From positions 62,001 to 126,000 of the forward strand of contig JAXLTY010000003.1 in assembly GCA_046329815.1 (NCBI GenBank): DNA of 64,000 bases, in the 5' to 3' direction. The translations under genes were made by a program, and so were the position numbers. Numbering within the stretch: the first letter of the stretch is position 1; each line of letters begins with the position of its first letter. The notes under the pieces were generated by a model. It searched no databases. It had not been told where the DNA came from and saw only the letters and a program-made list of their open reading frames with translations. This document shows positions 53,601-61,995 of the stretch, piece by piece. Source of the stretch: JADJSS01 sp046329815 (lineage in GTDB: Bacteria; Bacteroidota; Bacteroidia; Chitinophagales; JADIYW01).

Positions 53601-55503
53601 TTAATTTTACTTCGCCGCGCTCGTTTGGTTTGCCTTCCGGAACATAGACCACCATTGAATCGACGCTTTTCATGTTGAACGCATAGTTGTCATAATCGAA
53701 TTCCATTTTTTTTGCGATGAAATCAAATTTACCAACGATGATTTTTCCGCCGACAGTCATCGAACGATTCTTCTTGATAATAACCGTATCATTATTTGGA
53801 ATAAACTTCACACCGGATTTGGTACTCATATTAATTTCCTCCACACCATACACTTCTAAGATATTAGTTTTAATATCGAGTCTGGCGTTCAGGTTTCTTT
53901 TAAACGAAGCAAATTTTATAAAATCATAGTCTTGTTTTCCTTTGGATGCCAATGCCTGATTGATGAGTTTTTCTTTTACTTCAATCATACGCGTTGACGG
54001 ATCGTAATTGATATAACCATCTTCAACGAGCCGGAAAAATATGGCTTGTGTAGCACTAAAAGGCGCGCCAGGATTAATGTCAGTCGCGATGCTCATACCA
54101 TCTACAAAACGGTTTTCGCCGCTTGCATAGTATTTGTAAATCTTTTCAATCGGACCTTGCTCGTTCGGACCTTTGTACTTATTTTCCAGATTTGGCTGAT
54201 AGTAATTAAATGATTCAAAGATGGCCGGTTTGTCACCTGAAACGGTGATCATAAAGAATTTCATGATCGTACTGTCGAGATTCCATTTCAATTCATCTAC
54301 ATACAAGAAAAATTTATGGTATTCACTCGTAAACGGTTGCTTGGAAAGCGGCTTTACATCGCGATATACTTTGATATCTTTTGTTTTGGAGTAGTAGGTA
54401 AAGTTTACATACGGATGCGTGATGTTATTGTCTTTTAAAAAGATCGTCATCGAAGCATCTTCAATATTGATGTCTTTAAAATCTTTCAACGCAATACGCG
54501 GCGCGGTTACTCTTACCATTTCTTTTCCGTCTTTACTTAAAGATAATTTCGGCAAAACCGTATCGGAACCAACCGCGAAAATATCGGTACCTAATAATTC
54601 AAAACCGCCGTTAATTTTAATTTCTTTTGCCAGCGTATTAAAGTTCACGTTGTTGCTGTTAGAACGAAATTTAGGATACAACCTTTCCTGTGATTTTGCC
54701 TGTAATAATTTATCTGTGTAAGAACCGGTTAGAATTTCATTTAAGAAAGGTTTAAATGTTAGTTTTACAGAATCGATCACAATATCGGATTTATTTAAGT
54801 ACAACTGGTGGTTTCCGAAAGTCACAAAGTTATTTGCCGGATCGAAACCGGCGCGCTGCATTGCAATATTTCCTTTTGTTCCAATCCATAAGTTCTCTAA
54901 TGGAAAATACCGTCCACTTTCATTTTTTATCGTAATCGTGTCAACATTAGAAGTACCAATCAAATCTGTGCTTGGAAAAATAAAAACCGGTTTATCGTCT
55001 TTATATTCTACTGTATAATCGCCATTTGCCTGCCAAACATTGGTGTTGGTATAATACAATGCATTCTTAGAATACAAATTATTCAGATAGTTGATGTAGT
55101 TGTCATAATCTTTTAGGTTGCCTGCTTTTGATTTATCTAAAATAGACTGCAGAATTTCAAAGTTTTTGTTGATAGCAACGCTGTTTGTTTTTGCCGCATC
55201 CAATGTCAGTAACATACTTGCAAAATCAAACAACACCGGAAAAGCCGGTGCTTTCTTGGTTAGCATCGCTTGTGTTAATGTTTGAATTTTTGGAAAATAT
55301 GCAGACGCTTTTCCGTTGGTAACTGCTTTCGGAAATTTTTCTGCTAATTCTTTACAATCATCGCGTGTGCATGCAGACTTGATGAACTCACCATACGCTT
55401 TACCAAACGCTGCATTATCCGCAGGAAATGAAGTTGGATATTGTGCGTTTGAAAAGTAGTAAGTAGAAATAAATATGCAGAAAGTGATCAGTATATTTTT
55501 CAT
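50668..55503 (-). CDS. Very large secreted protein of unknown function (1611 aa)
   Basis: I set the start at 55503 (MKNILITFCIFISTYYFSNA, a signal peptide), 8 bp after prmA, since the longer frame from 55569 overlaps prmA. Residues up to about 1500 are a repetitive beta-rich series of segments such as FEVYGVEEINMST, AKGNYYFKMNNG and GKFDFDSKHKDIFLDGF in short forms, reminiscent of LptD/OstA-like beta repeats but not a clear match. The last 110 residues are low complexity, rich in Pro, Glu, Lys and Thr (APVQEAPPTQVPAE, KPKTKSKTKPK). No sorting domain of type IX is seen. A surface or periplasmic structural role is only a guess. Confidence 0.85.
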   Translation of the reverse strand: MKNILITFCIFISTYYFSNAQYPTSFPADNAAFGKAYGEFIKSACTRDDCKELAEKFPKAVTNGKASAYFPKIQTLTQAMLTKKAPAFPVLFDFASMLLTLDAAKTNSVAINKNFEILQSILDKSKAGNLKDYDNYINYLNNLYSKNALYYTNTNVWQANGDYTVEYKDDKPVFIFPSTDLIGTSNVDTITIKNESGRYFPLENLWIGTKGNIAMQRAGFDPANNFVTFGNHQLYLNKSDIVIDSVKLTFKPFLNEILTGSYTDKLLQAKSQERLYPKFRSNSNNVNFNTLAKEIKINGGFELLGTDIFAVGSDTVLPKLSLSKDGKEMVRVTAPRIALKDFKDINIEDASMTIFLKDNNITHPYVNFTYYSKTKDIKVYRDVKPLSKQPFTSEYHKFFLYVDELKWNLDSTIMKFFMITVSGDKPAIFESFNYYQPNLENKYKGPNEQGPIEKIYKYYASGENRFVDGMSIATDINPGAPFSATQAIFFRLVEDGYINYDPSTRMIEVKEKLINQALASKGKQDYDFIKFASFKRNLNARLDIKTNILEVYGVEEINMSTKSGVKFIPNNDTVIIKKNRSMTVGGKIIVGKFDFIAKKMEFDYDNYAFNMKSVDSMVVYVPEGKPNERGEVKLIRSKTPIQKVTGVLHIAEPNNKSGTNNNKKYPYFTSGDTAKITYDKGANGDKYDKDKFYYQVYPFEIDSLNDVETEKLALDGQLISGGIFAPIKSPINLQDDKSYGLNIETPKGGYNLFGNKGKYTSNIRLNAQGLSGKGLFEFGSAKMYSDTAFFFMDSVYAQLDSMRITEDKVGNLPQAKIDQASFAWNQKKDSLVVSPGKDEKFSMYDGTTELNGKLILNNKNLLGLGVLSWNKTKLESQDITFGARQFVAKNGKLNLSTEDGKSLLASNDVNAKFDLDKKLADIELNKNDTIPLESFKYVANPKFLHIDLAKNILKLNAATANSKFFLLSTDPTKDSLRFNTAEAELNLNDNSIHFAGMNELLLADSKVIPDKGEIFIEQDGTVRTLKNAQVIFHKDSSYHIVKEADVNVIGRNDFSAKGNYYFKMNNGTSEKIAIEDIGVNNPYKGQVVPEGKKGKKILEGRDMSQIFTYAHATIEETANFKLDNKVFYKGKFDFDSKHKDIFLDGFIKIDIANTSSDWIANVQTLDPKKPAVSMDKILNDPNNSLYVGLILDKSIPEFYQAVLQDKRQGNDAAIMSVKGSMAYSKTEPGNILFGDESAFKQYYSHASCLKYNENTKVMEANGEIGFDLNVAPAKVATVGSFTYTPGSQNLEVTADFAMKFFMNPAIASTLLSPFLAADDVVSFSNYKRNKVIQRTLSVLTKDTVEANRLLAAIYTTDSMFIPKSLDYNFVTTGSKFYWDAQDASFKSSDKISLAIFGGEIVKRVYDAYIEIGYAYESDFVNIYLQNKSGGWLYLKLKKGQLGIASSVPDVVNAMTVLRDADRVYRENKVPVFEFMPADASMRDNFVTRMEDFTERFKDKIKNKMAPASSIQPAPVQEAPPTQVPAETAPVQETAPQQQAPKDDFKQKPKKKFSLEPGSNQQNTEENKDTKENATEPVKEPSNENVAPVENTVPSDSTTAPKPKTKSKTKPK

Positions 55504-55510
55504 GTTATTT

Positions 55511-56419
55511 TTATTTTTTTTGTAGAACAATACAACACCAATTATTATTGGCAGTTTGGTAGTTAGCAATCAAATTATGTTCCAATGCAGCATCTAAAAT
55601 CAAATATGCATCTTCCGAATAAAAACCGCTTACCAATAAATAGCCATTATTAGCAAGCAACGCACTTAATTGCTGCATATACTGTACCAAAAAATTGCGA
55701 TGTATATTGGCTAAAATACAATCAAATATTGAGTTTTTCACCAATTCTAAATCACCAATTTCCGGTTTAACTTTTTTTGAGTTGTTTAAACTTATATTTT
55801 CGATGCAATTATTGTAGCACCATTTATCGTTATCGATGGCAATGATTTCGGCAGCGCCTAATTTTTCTGCCAAAAATGCTAAAATTCCGGTACCAGAGCC
55901 AATATCTAAAACACGCTTATTTTTAAAATCCAGCAAACGCATATTGCTCATCATTTGTGAAGTTGTTGGATGATGGCCTGTGCCGAAAGACATCTTCGGT
56001 TCGATGATAATTTCATGCTGTACCTTTTTATTGGCTTCGTGAAACGTAGCGCGCACATACACAAAATCGTCTATTAAAATCGGTTGGAAAGCACTTTCCC
56101 ATTGTTCGTTCCAGTTCTTATTTTCTAACGTTGAAACAGTAAATGATGTTTGATGTGCTTCGCAAATTTCTTTTATGATTTCTTCGGCTGTTGCTTTATT
56201 TGCTTCGTCCACATAAATACAAACTTCCGTTTCTTTTTCTTCCAAACCTTCCATTTCTATTTCGGCAAACAAACCGGTGAATTCGTCTTTGTCTATGCTG
56301 TTCTCAAACGGCGAGTCCGGTTTATTTTTATATTCTTTTGCTGATTGATTTTCTTCTTCCAAAGAAATATCCTTTTGCAAAAAATGAGTTGGATATGGTA
56401 TAGTGAAGATGTAAGTCAT
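55511..56419 (-). CDS. prmA: Ribosomal protein L11 methyltransferase
   Basis: SAM-dependent methyltransferase that trimethylates L11. It shows MSFGTGHHPTTSQMM, SAM loop LDIGSGTGILAFLAEKLGA, AIDNDKWCYNNCIENI and ILANIHRNFLVQYM, all PrmA signatures. 302 residues is normal. It is followed 8 bp on by the large secreted-protein gene. Confidence 0.95.
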   Translation of the reverse strand: MTYIFTIPYPTHFLQKDISLEEENQSAKEYKNKPDSPFENSIDKDEFTGLFAEIEMEGLEEKETEVCIYVDEANKATAEEIIKEICEAHQTSFTVSTLENKNWNEQWESAFQPILIDDFVYVRATFHEANKKVQHEIIIEPKMSFGTGHHPTTSQMMSNMRLLDFKNKRVLDIGSGTGILAFLAEKLGAAEIIAIDNDKWCYNNCIENISLNNSKKVKPEIGDLELVKNSIFDCILANIHRNFLVQYMQQLSALLANNGYLLVSGFYSEDAYLILDAALEHNLIANYQTANNNWCCIVLQKK

Positions 56420-56433
56420 TGGATAATTGAGAT

Positions 56434-56967
56434 TTATAATTTAGGAAAGTCTTTGTCGCAGTAGAACGCACATAATTTCAAATTAGTTTCAGTAGGATCA
56501 AATACATTATGTGGATCCGGATCAAAATTAATTTTATAACTGATAAATAATAATTGAAGCTTATTTATTGTAAATCTTAACAATTGGTTGCAGAAAATAT
56601 CTTCTTTGTATCTTATCTTATTTTCTTTAAAATAATTTCTAAAACTACTAATGCTTATATCATTGTCTAAGTGATTAAAAATTTTGATTGTCGTAAACTT
56701 ATCATTTGAAAAATTCACTCTACTTTTTGTTAATCGAAAATTTCTGCCTAATAGATATTTATTATGAAACATTATTACTTTCTTTTCATGAAAAGTAAAC
56801 TCGTAATAGCCATATGTTATTGCTTCAAAGCCATTTTTATATACTTCTGGATTGCTAAATCCATCCGGTTTGCCTAAAACATCAATTACCTTATCAATGC
56901 TATCACCAAATTTTATTAAACCAAATCGATTCTTAGTGATAATATCTGTAAAGTTTATTTCAATCAT
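56434..56967 (-). CDS. Hypothetical protein between tpiA and prmA
   Basis: A 177-residue protein with no recognised family, rich in Phe, Tyr, Lys and Asn. The N-terminal KNRFGLIKFGDSIDKVIDVLGKP recalls small proteins that share an immunity-protein-like beginning, but I cannot be sure. It overlaps tpiA by 4 bases (ATGA type), so it is co-translated with it, although its AT-rich codon use differs from the housekeeping neighbours by eye, suggesting insertion. Confidence 0.75.
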   Translation of the reverse strand: MIEINFTDIITKNRFGLIKFGDSIDKVIDVLGKPDGFSNPEVYKNGFEAITYGYYEFTFHEKKVIMFHNKYLLGRNFRLTKSRVNFSNDKFTTIKIFNHLDNDISISSFRNYFKENKIRYKEDIFCNQLLRFTINKLQLLFISYKINFDPDPHNVFDPTETNLKLCAFYCDKDFPKL

Positions 56968-57731
56968 TGGATCGCTTTAATGATAGTCGAAAAATCTTCT
57001 ACTTTTAATGATGCGCCGCCAACTAATGCGCCATCAATATCAGCACATGCAAATAGTTCTGCTGCGTTGGTTGCATTTACGCTTCCACCATACAGAATCG
57101 ACATTCCTTTTGCTGTTTCGCCATTGAATTTTGCTGAAATTTGCTCACGAATAAACGCATGCATTTCCTGCGCCTGCTGCGGTGTTGCGGTAACACCGGT
57201 GCCAATTGCCCAAATCGGTTCATACGCAATCACTACATTTTTTATATCGTTTTCATTGATCTTAAAAACAACGTTTTCTAATTGTTCTTTAATAAATTCA
57301 AAGTGTTTATTATTGTCGCGCGTTTCCAAGGTTTCACCGCAACAGAAAATTGGAATGATGTTATGGTTTTGCGCTTGTGCAATTTTAGCTACTAACTGTT
57401 CATCGGTTTCTTTAAAATATAGTCGGCGTTCGCTGTGTCCGATGATGACATATTCTACATATAATGACGCAATGATTTCTGCAGAAACTTCGCCTGTGTA
57501 TGCGCCTTTTTCATATTCGCTGCAATTTTGCGCAGCGGCAAGCATGTTCGGAAATTTAGCAAACATCGAAGCGCAATAATGTATGTACGGAAATGGCGAT
57601 GCAATAACCACTATTTTATTTTCTGACAAAGCATAATCGCTGTAATTTGCAATTAATCCGTTTACAATTGCGACGGCTTCGTCTTTGGTCGCATTCATTT
57701 TCCAGTTTCCGGCAATTATTTTTTTAGGCAT
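56964..57731 (-). CDS. tpiA: Triosephosphate isomerase
   Basis: Interconverts glyceraldehyde-3-phosphate and dihydroxyacetone phosphate. Signatures: GNWKMN (catalytic Lys), IGHSERR (catalytic His), AYEPIWAIGTG (catalytic Glu) and YGGSVN near the C-terminus. 255 residues is standard. It lies 8 bp after the GlmU-like gene. Confidence 0.97.
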   Translation of the reverse strand: MPKKIIAGNWKMNATKDEAVAIVNGLIANYSDYALSENKIVVIASPFPYIHYCASMFAKFPNMLAAAQNCSEYEKGAYTGEVSAEIIASLYVEYVIIGHSERRLYFKETDEQLVAKIAQAQNHNIIPIFCCGETLETRDNNKHFEFIKEQLENVVFKINENDIKNVVIAYEPIWAIGTGVTATPQQAQEMHAFIREQISAKFNGETAKGMSILYGGSVNATNAAELFACADIDGALVGGASLKVEDFSTIIKAIQ

Positions 57732-57739
57732 TTTTAGTT

Positions 57740-58912
57740 CTATTTATTTTCAAAAATGTATTTCAAAATATCTTTGTCTATTTGCGACAAATTAATAGCA
57801 CGTCGTTCCATCACACGCTGTGCCACTTCATATGCTTTTTCCAATTCAAAAGTCGCAGAATTGCCCCAAGAAAAATCAGGAACAAACTTTGGCGGAAATC
57901 CTGCATCAAAAACATTGGCACACACACCAACCACTGTGCCTGTATTGAACTGTGTGTTGATAGCTGCTTTCGCGTGGTCGCCCATAATTAAACCGCAAAA
58001 CTGCAAATTCGTATTGATGTATTTTTTTTCAGGATAACTATATGCACTTACTTTTCCGTAATTATTTTTTAAATTGGAATTATTGGTATCTGCGCCTAAA
58101 TTGCACCACTCACCTATTACTGAATTTCCTAAAAACCCATCGTGTCCTTTATTAGAATATCCAAAAATTACCGAGTTAGAAATTTCGCCGCCAACTTTGG
58201 AATAAGGTCCTACTGTAGTATCGCCATATGCTTTGGTTTGCATTTTTAACGATGCATATTCGCCTAAAGCAAATGGGCCGCGCACAGTACAACCTTCCAT
58301 GACTTCTGAATCATTGGCCAGATAAATCGGTCCATTTTTAGCATTTAAAACAGAACATTCGCAAGACACATTTTCGCCAACATAAATTTCTGTTCCGAGA
58401 AAGGTGTTTGTTGATGATAATTTTTCGGGATTCGGTTTTAAACCTAACAATTTAATATCGTTTTTGATTTCCTGTCCGTTCCAGGAAAATATATTCCATG
58501 AGTTTGAAAGGATTTGAAGATTTGAAAATCTGGCAATTTGAAAATTAAGTTGATTAAAAATTTCACTAAAATCTGCAATTGAAGTAATTGATTGTTCTGT
58601 TTTGAATGCAATTGTATTATCATTAGACATTAATGCATGTTCGTCTTTCAGTTGTTTAATTTCATTTACTAATTCATCCGTTGGTAAAATATTTGCATTA
58701 ATAAAAACTGTATTTTCTGTTTGCTGAAACGAATATTTCGCTTGTAAATAATCCTGTGTTAAAACATCCGCTTTTACATTAAAATAAGTTGACCATTTTT
58801 CTTTTATGGTTAAAATTCCAACACGCAAATCGGCGACCGCGCGCGTTGCGGTAAGTGGCAATAAATGGTCGCGTTCTTTTCCGTCAAAGAGTACAATATG
58901 TTGAATAGGCAT
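57740..58912 (-). CDS. GlmU-like sugar nucleotidyltransferase/acetyltransferase (Bacteroidota type)
   Basis: A 390-residue protein starting at 58912 (MPIQHIVLFDGKERDHLLPL), since the longer frame from 59050 adds an unlikely N-terminus that overlaps the divergent WYL gene. The LLPLTATRAVADLRVGILT motif and a C-terminal left-handed beta-helix (hexapeptide) region match the alternative bacterial GlmU family. It is probably UDP-GlcNAc-forming or a related nucleotide-sugar enzyme. Exact substrate is not determined by the sequence. Confidence 0.88.
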   Translation of the reverse strand: MPIQHIVLFDGKERDHLLPLTATRAVADLRVGILTIKEKWSTYFNVKADVLTQDYLQAKYSFQQTENTVFINANILPTDELVNEIKQLKDEHALMSNDNTIAFKTEQSITSIADFSEIFNQLNFQIARFSNLQILSNSWNIFSWNGQEIKNDIKLLGLKPNPEKLSSTNTFLGTEIYVGENVSCECSVLNAKNGPIYLANDSEVMEGCTVRGPFALGEYASLKMQTKAYGDTTVGPYSKVGGEISNSVIFGYSNKGHDGFLGNSVIGEWCNLGADTNNSNLKNNYGKVSAYSYPEKKYINTNLQFCGLIMGDHAKAAINTQFNTGTVVGVCANVFDAGFPPKFVPDFSWGNSATFELEKAYEVAQRVMERRAINLSQIDKDILKYIFENK

Positions 58913-58991
58913 GTTGTAAAAATAGTGTTTTATTTTGGAATCAATATAAATATTCATTCTTAATATTGTGCCTAATAAATACATTTGCAGT

Positions 58992-59885
58992 ATGTCTTTA
59001 ACAGGAAAACTAAAACGTTTTGATCTGATCATTACCAAGCTGGAACGCATAAAATATGTATCGATGGATGCTATGCTGAGCTATTTAAATCAACATGATC
59101 ATAAAATAGTATCGCGCACTTTGCAGCGCGATTTTGAGGAACTGAAAATAGAGTTTAATATCTATATTGAATACAACAGACAACAACGCGGTTACTTTAT
59201 TGAAAAAGATACGCATACAGACAATGTGATACAGTTCATCAAAAATATGTCGCTACAAGCTAATTTATTAGAGTTTACAAAAGAGAATAAAACATCCGAT
59301 TCGATTATTTTGAAAGAAAATCACGACCTGAAAGGTGTTGAATTTATACCGCAACTTTTAAGTGCCATAAAAAACACAATACAGGTTCAGTTTATTTATC
59401 AGCGCTTTGGAAGCGATGAGCCAAAGCAGCATACGATATTGCCTTATGCTTTGAAAGAATATTTAGGAAGATGGTATTTAGTCGGTACATTTAAAAATCA
59501 CAACAATCCTCTTACATTTGGTGTAGATAGAATTTTAGAATTAAAGATCACAGAAACAAAATTCAAACGCGATAAATCAACTGATTTGAAAACTATCTTT
59601 TCACGAATGATCGGCATTAGTGGTAATGATGAAGAACGTGAAGAAGTAATTTTGAGTTTTACTGCTTTTCAGGCAAATTACATTAAAACATTGCCGTTAC
59701 ATTTTTCACAAGAAGAAATTTTCTGTGATGAAAACGAAGTACATTTTAAATATTTTATTGTTCCGAATTATGAATTGCAACAAAAGATATTAAGCTATGG
59801 AACGGAAGTGAACGTACTGAAACCTGCTACACTGAGAAAGCAAATAAAAGACACATTGAAATCCACGTTAAAACAGTATATGTAA
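58992..59885 (+). CDS. WYL-domain transcriptional regulator
   Basis: A 297-residue protein from Met 58992 (MSLTGKLKRFDLIITKLER). An N-terminal helix-turn-helix (VSMDAMLSYLN, RTLQRDFEELK) is followed by a WYL domain (QVQFIYQRFG, LPYALKEYLGRWYLVG, FGVDRI) and a C-terminal WCX-like part. WYL regulators often sense nucleic acids and control defence operons. It is convergent with the nuclease/ATPase set at 59905-63072. Confidence 0.9.
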   Translation: MSLTGKLKRFDLIITKLERIKYVSMDAMLSYLNQHDHKIVSRTLQRDFEELKIEFNIYIEYNRQQRGYFIEKDTHTDNVIQFIKNMSLQANLLEFTKENKTSDSIILKENHDLKGVEFIPQLLSAIKNTIQVQFIYQRFGSDEPKQHTILPYALKEYLGRWYLVGTFKNHNNPLTFGVDRILELKITETKFKRDKSTDLKTIFSRMIGISGNDEEREEVILSFTAFQANYIKTLPLHFSQEEIFCDENEVHFKYFIVPNYELQQKILSYGTEVNVLKPATLRKQIKDTLKSTLKQYM

Positions 59886-59904
59886 TCATTTTTGTATTAG
59901 ACAA

Positions 59905-60015
59905 CTACTGTACATCGGTTTTTATCCAGTTATTGAATTTCTCAGTTAACGTTTCCATAAATGATTTTTGAGTTTCATTGTTTGAATTAATTTGAATGGT
60001 GATAGTGATTTCCAT
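59905..60015 (-). CDS. Possible small protein (36 aa)
   Basis: A short minus-strand frame starting MEITITIQINSNNETQKSF and ending NWIKTDVQ, 30 bp beyond the DnaQ-like gene. Its amphipathic composition looks protein-like. There is no strong ribosome binding site and no known family, so it may be chance. Confidence 0.3.
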   Translation of the reverse strand: MEITITIQINSNNETQKSFMETLTEKFNNWIKTDVQ

Positions 60016-60045
60016 AATTTATTTTCTTGTAAATTTAAAATGTGA

Positions 60046-60570
60046 TTATGATAAAACTGATCGTTCTTCTGCGTGGTTTTGCAGATAATTCAGATACAGC
60101 AAAGCGCAAGCGCGTGCATCAGATAAAGCATCGTGGTGGTTTAATGGAATATTCAGCCGTGCGCAGCAATCGCTGAGCTTGTTGTGCCAGTAGCCAAGAC
60201 TTCTATAGAGTTTTACCGTACATTGCCATTGCTTGTGCAACGACAAACCTTTGGAAGATAAACCATAATGACTGATGCAGCCGCGCAGCACGCTTCTATC
60301 GAAACTTTCGTTGTGCGCTACGATGTTTTTATGCAGCAAGCGTTTGTAGATTTCAGGATAGAGTTCATCGAATGTTGGTGTGTTATAGGTATGTTTGGAT
60401 GTGATACCGTGCACACGAATATTGTGATACGAATAGAAATTTTCCGGCGGCTGAATGAGCGTGCTGTATGCATCCGTGATGATACCATGCTCTACCGTAA
60501 CGATGCCAACAGCGCACGCCGAATGTGGTTTATACGTTGCGGTTTCAAAGTCGATGGCGGTGAAGGTCAT
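60046..60570 (-). CDS. DnaQ-like 3'-5' exonuclease (DEDDh)
   Basis: A 174-residue nuclease with motif I DFETAT, motif II in HNESFDRSVL and motif III HDALSDARA, the DEDDh catalytic set. It degrades DNA or RNA from the 3' end. It is next to an unknown gene and a PD-(D/E)XK nuclease on the same strand with a 35-bp gap. Similar proteins also act in general repair, so a defence role is not shown. Confidence 0.9.
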   Translation of the reverse strand: MTFTAIDFETATYKPHSACAVGIVTVEHGIITDAYSTLIQPPENFYSYHNIRVHGITSKHTYNTPTFDELYPEIYKRLLHKNIVAHNESFDRSVLRGCISHYGLSSKGLSLHKQWQCTVKLYRSLGYWHNKLSDCCARLNIPLNHHDALSDARACALLYLNYLQNHAEERSVLS

Positions 60571-60605
60571 TTTAGATTTAGTTTGAATAACTTGTAATAT
60601 TAATC

Positions 60606-61175
60606 TTATTGTAGTTTTATATCTTCATTTATGTTGCGTATTATTCCTATTATTTCTGGGTCATTCATAAAATGAATAAAAAAGTCTGAAATTATTTTCG
60701 TTAATATAATATGCTCTTTTTTTTCTTTGTTTGCATAATATGCTAAACTATCATAATCTCTAATTCCATTAATACTAACTCTCTTACTTTTTGCTAAATA
60801 ACTATTATTAATACCAATTTCGTCTGCTTCATTAAAGTAAGAGTTAAAAAGTTTTGAATCTTTATATTTAAATAAAATATCATTAGTGTTAAATTTATTA
60901 CCATTTACCCAAATATTTAATTGATTATATTCGTTGAATATAGTTATTGAACCTTCTTCGTATCCATTCAAATACCATCCGAATTCATTAATGTCATAAT
61001 GTATAAATTTCCAATCATTAATATGTTCTATTTCATTTACTTTATTCTTTATCGATTCTTCTAAATCATTATACCATTTGCTTATAATATCTCTTTTAAT
61101 TTCAATTAATTCCAAATAAGCATTCCACTTTTCTAAAGAATTAAAAATTTTTTCTGTTTCATTGATGTAGTTCAT
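60606..61175 (-). CDS. Hypothetical protein, partner of the PD-(D/E)XK nuclease
   Basis: A 189-residue protein of unknown family, rich in Asn, Ile, Lys and Glu, without signal or membrane segments. N-terminal helices (IFNSLEKWNAYLELIEIKR) are followed by a beta-like region (GWYLNGYEEGSITIF). It lies 17 bp after the nuclease gene and is strikingly AT-rich like it, so the two probably entered and act together. Confidence 0.75.
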   Translation of the reverse strand: MNYINETEKIFNSLEKWNAYLELIEIKRDIISKWYNDLEESIKNKVNEIEHINDWKFIHYDINEFGWYLNGYEEGSITIFNEYNQLNIWVNGNKFNTNDILFKYKDSKLFNSYFNEADEIGINNSYLAKSKRVSINGIRDYDSLAYYANKEKKEHIILTKIISDFFIHFMNDPEIIGIIRNINEDIKLQ

Positions 61176-61192
61176 ATAATATATTATTTAGT

Positions 61193-61972
61193 TTATTTCC
61201 ATAATTCAATATATTGTGTTAAATATTGTCTCATTCTATGGTTGTCTTTGTCTAAAATTTTTATACATTTACTTAGCCAGTTACATATTAGGTTATCAAA
61301 AGTATGTAATTCAAAATTTAATGGTAAATCATTGTCAAAATCTTTTAGTTCTTTCCAATCAGGCTTTTGGCAAGAAGACTTACAAGGTTCTTTAGATTCA
61401 TCAGGTGGCAGATAAATTATTTTATATCGCTTTTTTATTTCTGGCACATTATATGTTTCTTTTTGTTTAAAATCATAATCCTTCCTTATACTATTAGGCT
61501 TGTAAATTTCTTGATACCAATATCGATAAAGTTGATGTGGTTGATCAGTTGCATAATTTGATTTATTCTCAACTATGATTACAGAATGAGGTTCTGTAAC
61601 TCTTACTAATAAGATATCAATTCTGCCTTTTTCTGCCGTTATATTCCAAATATCATCTTTTGGATTTTCAGACTCGCATATTCCAATTTCTTTTAAGAAA
61701 ATATTTAAAAATTTGTTTCCTTGTCCATGTGTAGAATTTGGGTTTAATAAATCGGCAATCATATAGCTATGAAGTGTTTCATTTATTTTGAAATAATTTA
61801 ACGTATTAAAGAAAATACTTTCTTTCTTATTTCTTTTCTGCAATTCGCTGTATACTTTTTCTGCTTGAATAATGATAGAATTACTAATGTCTATCAAAGA
61901 GTTTAAATAATCATTTTTAATTAAAATGAAATCTTCTAAGAATTCATTTACAGCATTGATATTCTCTTTCAT
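61193..61972 (-). CDS. PD-(D/E)XK nuclease superfamily protein
   Basis: A 259-residue predicted nuclease. Core motif: GRIDILLV (Asp) followed by SVIIVENKSNYATDQPHQL (ExK), with an upstream helix HSYMIADLLNP. This pattern fits the PDDEXK_4-type family. Strongly AT-rich. It is 23 bp downstream of the AAA ATPase gene on the same strand. Its target is unknown. Confidence 0.88.
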   Translation of the reverse strand: MKENINAVNEFLEDFILIKNDYLNSLIDISNSIIIQAEKVYSELQKRNKKESIFFNTLNYFKINETLHSYMIADLLNPNSTHGQGNKFLNIFLKEIGICESENPKDDIWNITAEKGRIDILLVRVTEPHSVIIVENKSNYATDQPHQLYRYWYQEIYKPNSIRKDYDFKQKETYNVPEIKKRYKIIYLPPDESKEPCKSSCQKPDWKELKDFDNDLPLNFELHTFDNLICNWLSKCIKILDKDNHRMRQYLTQYIELWK

Positions 61973-61995
61973 AACTCTAATATATTAAAATTCAC

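Noticed and set aside
56980..57579. Long antisense frame opposite tpiA
   Set aside because: The tpiA protein on the other strand has all catalytic motifs, so this frame is a shadow of it.
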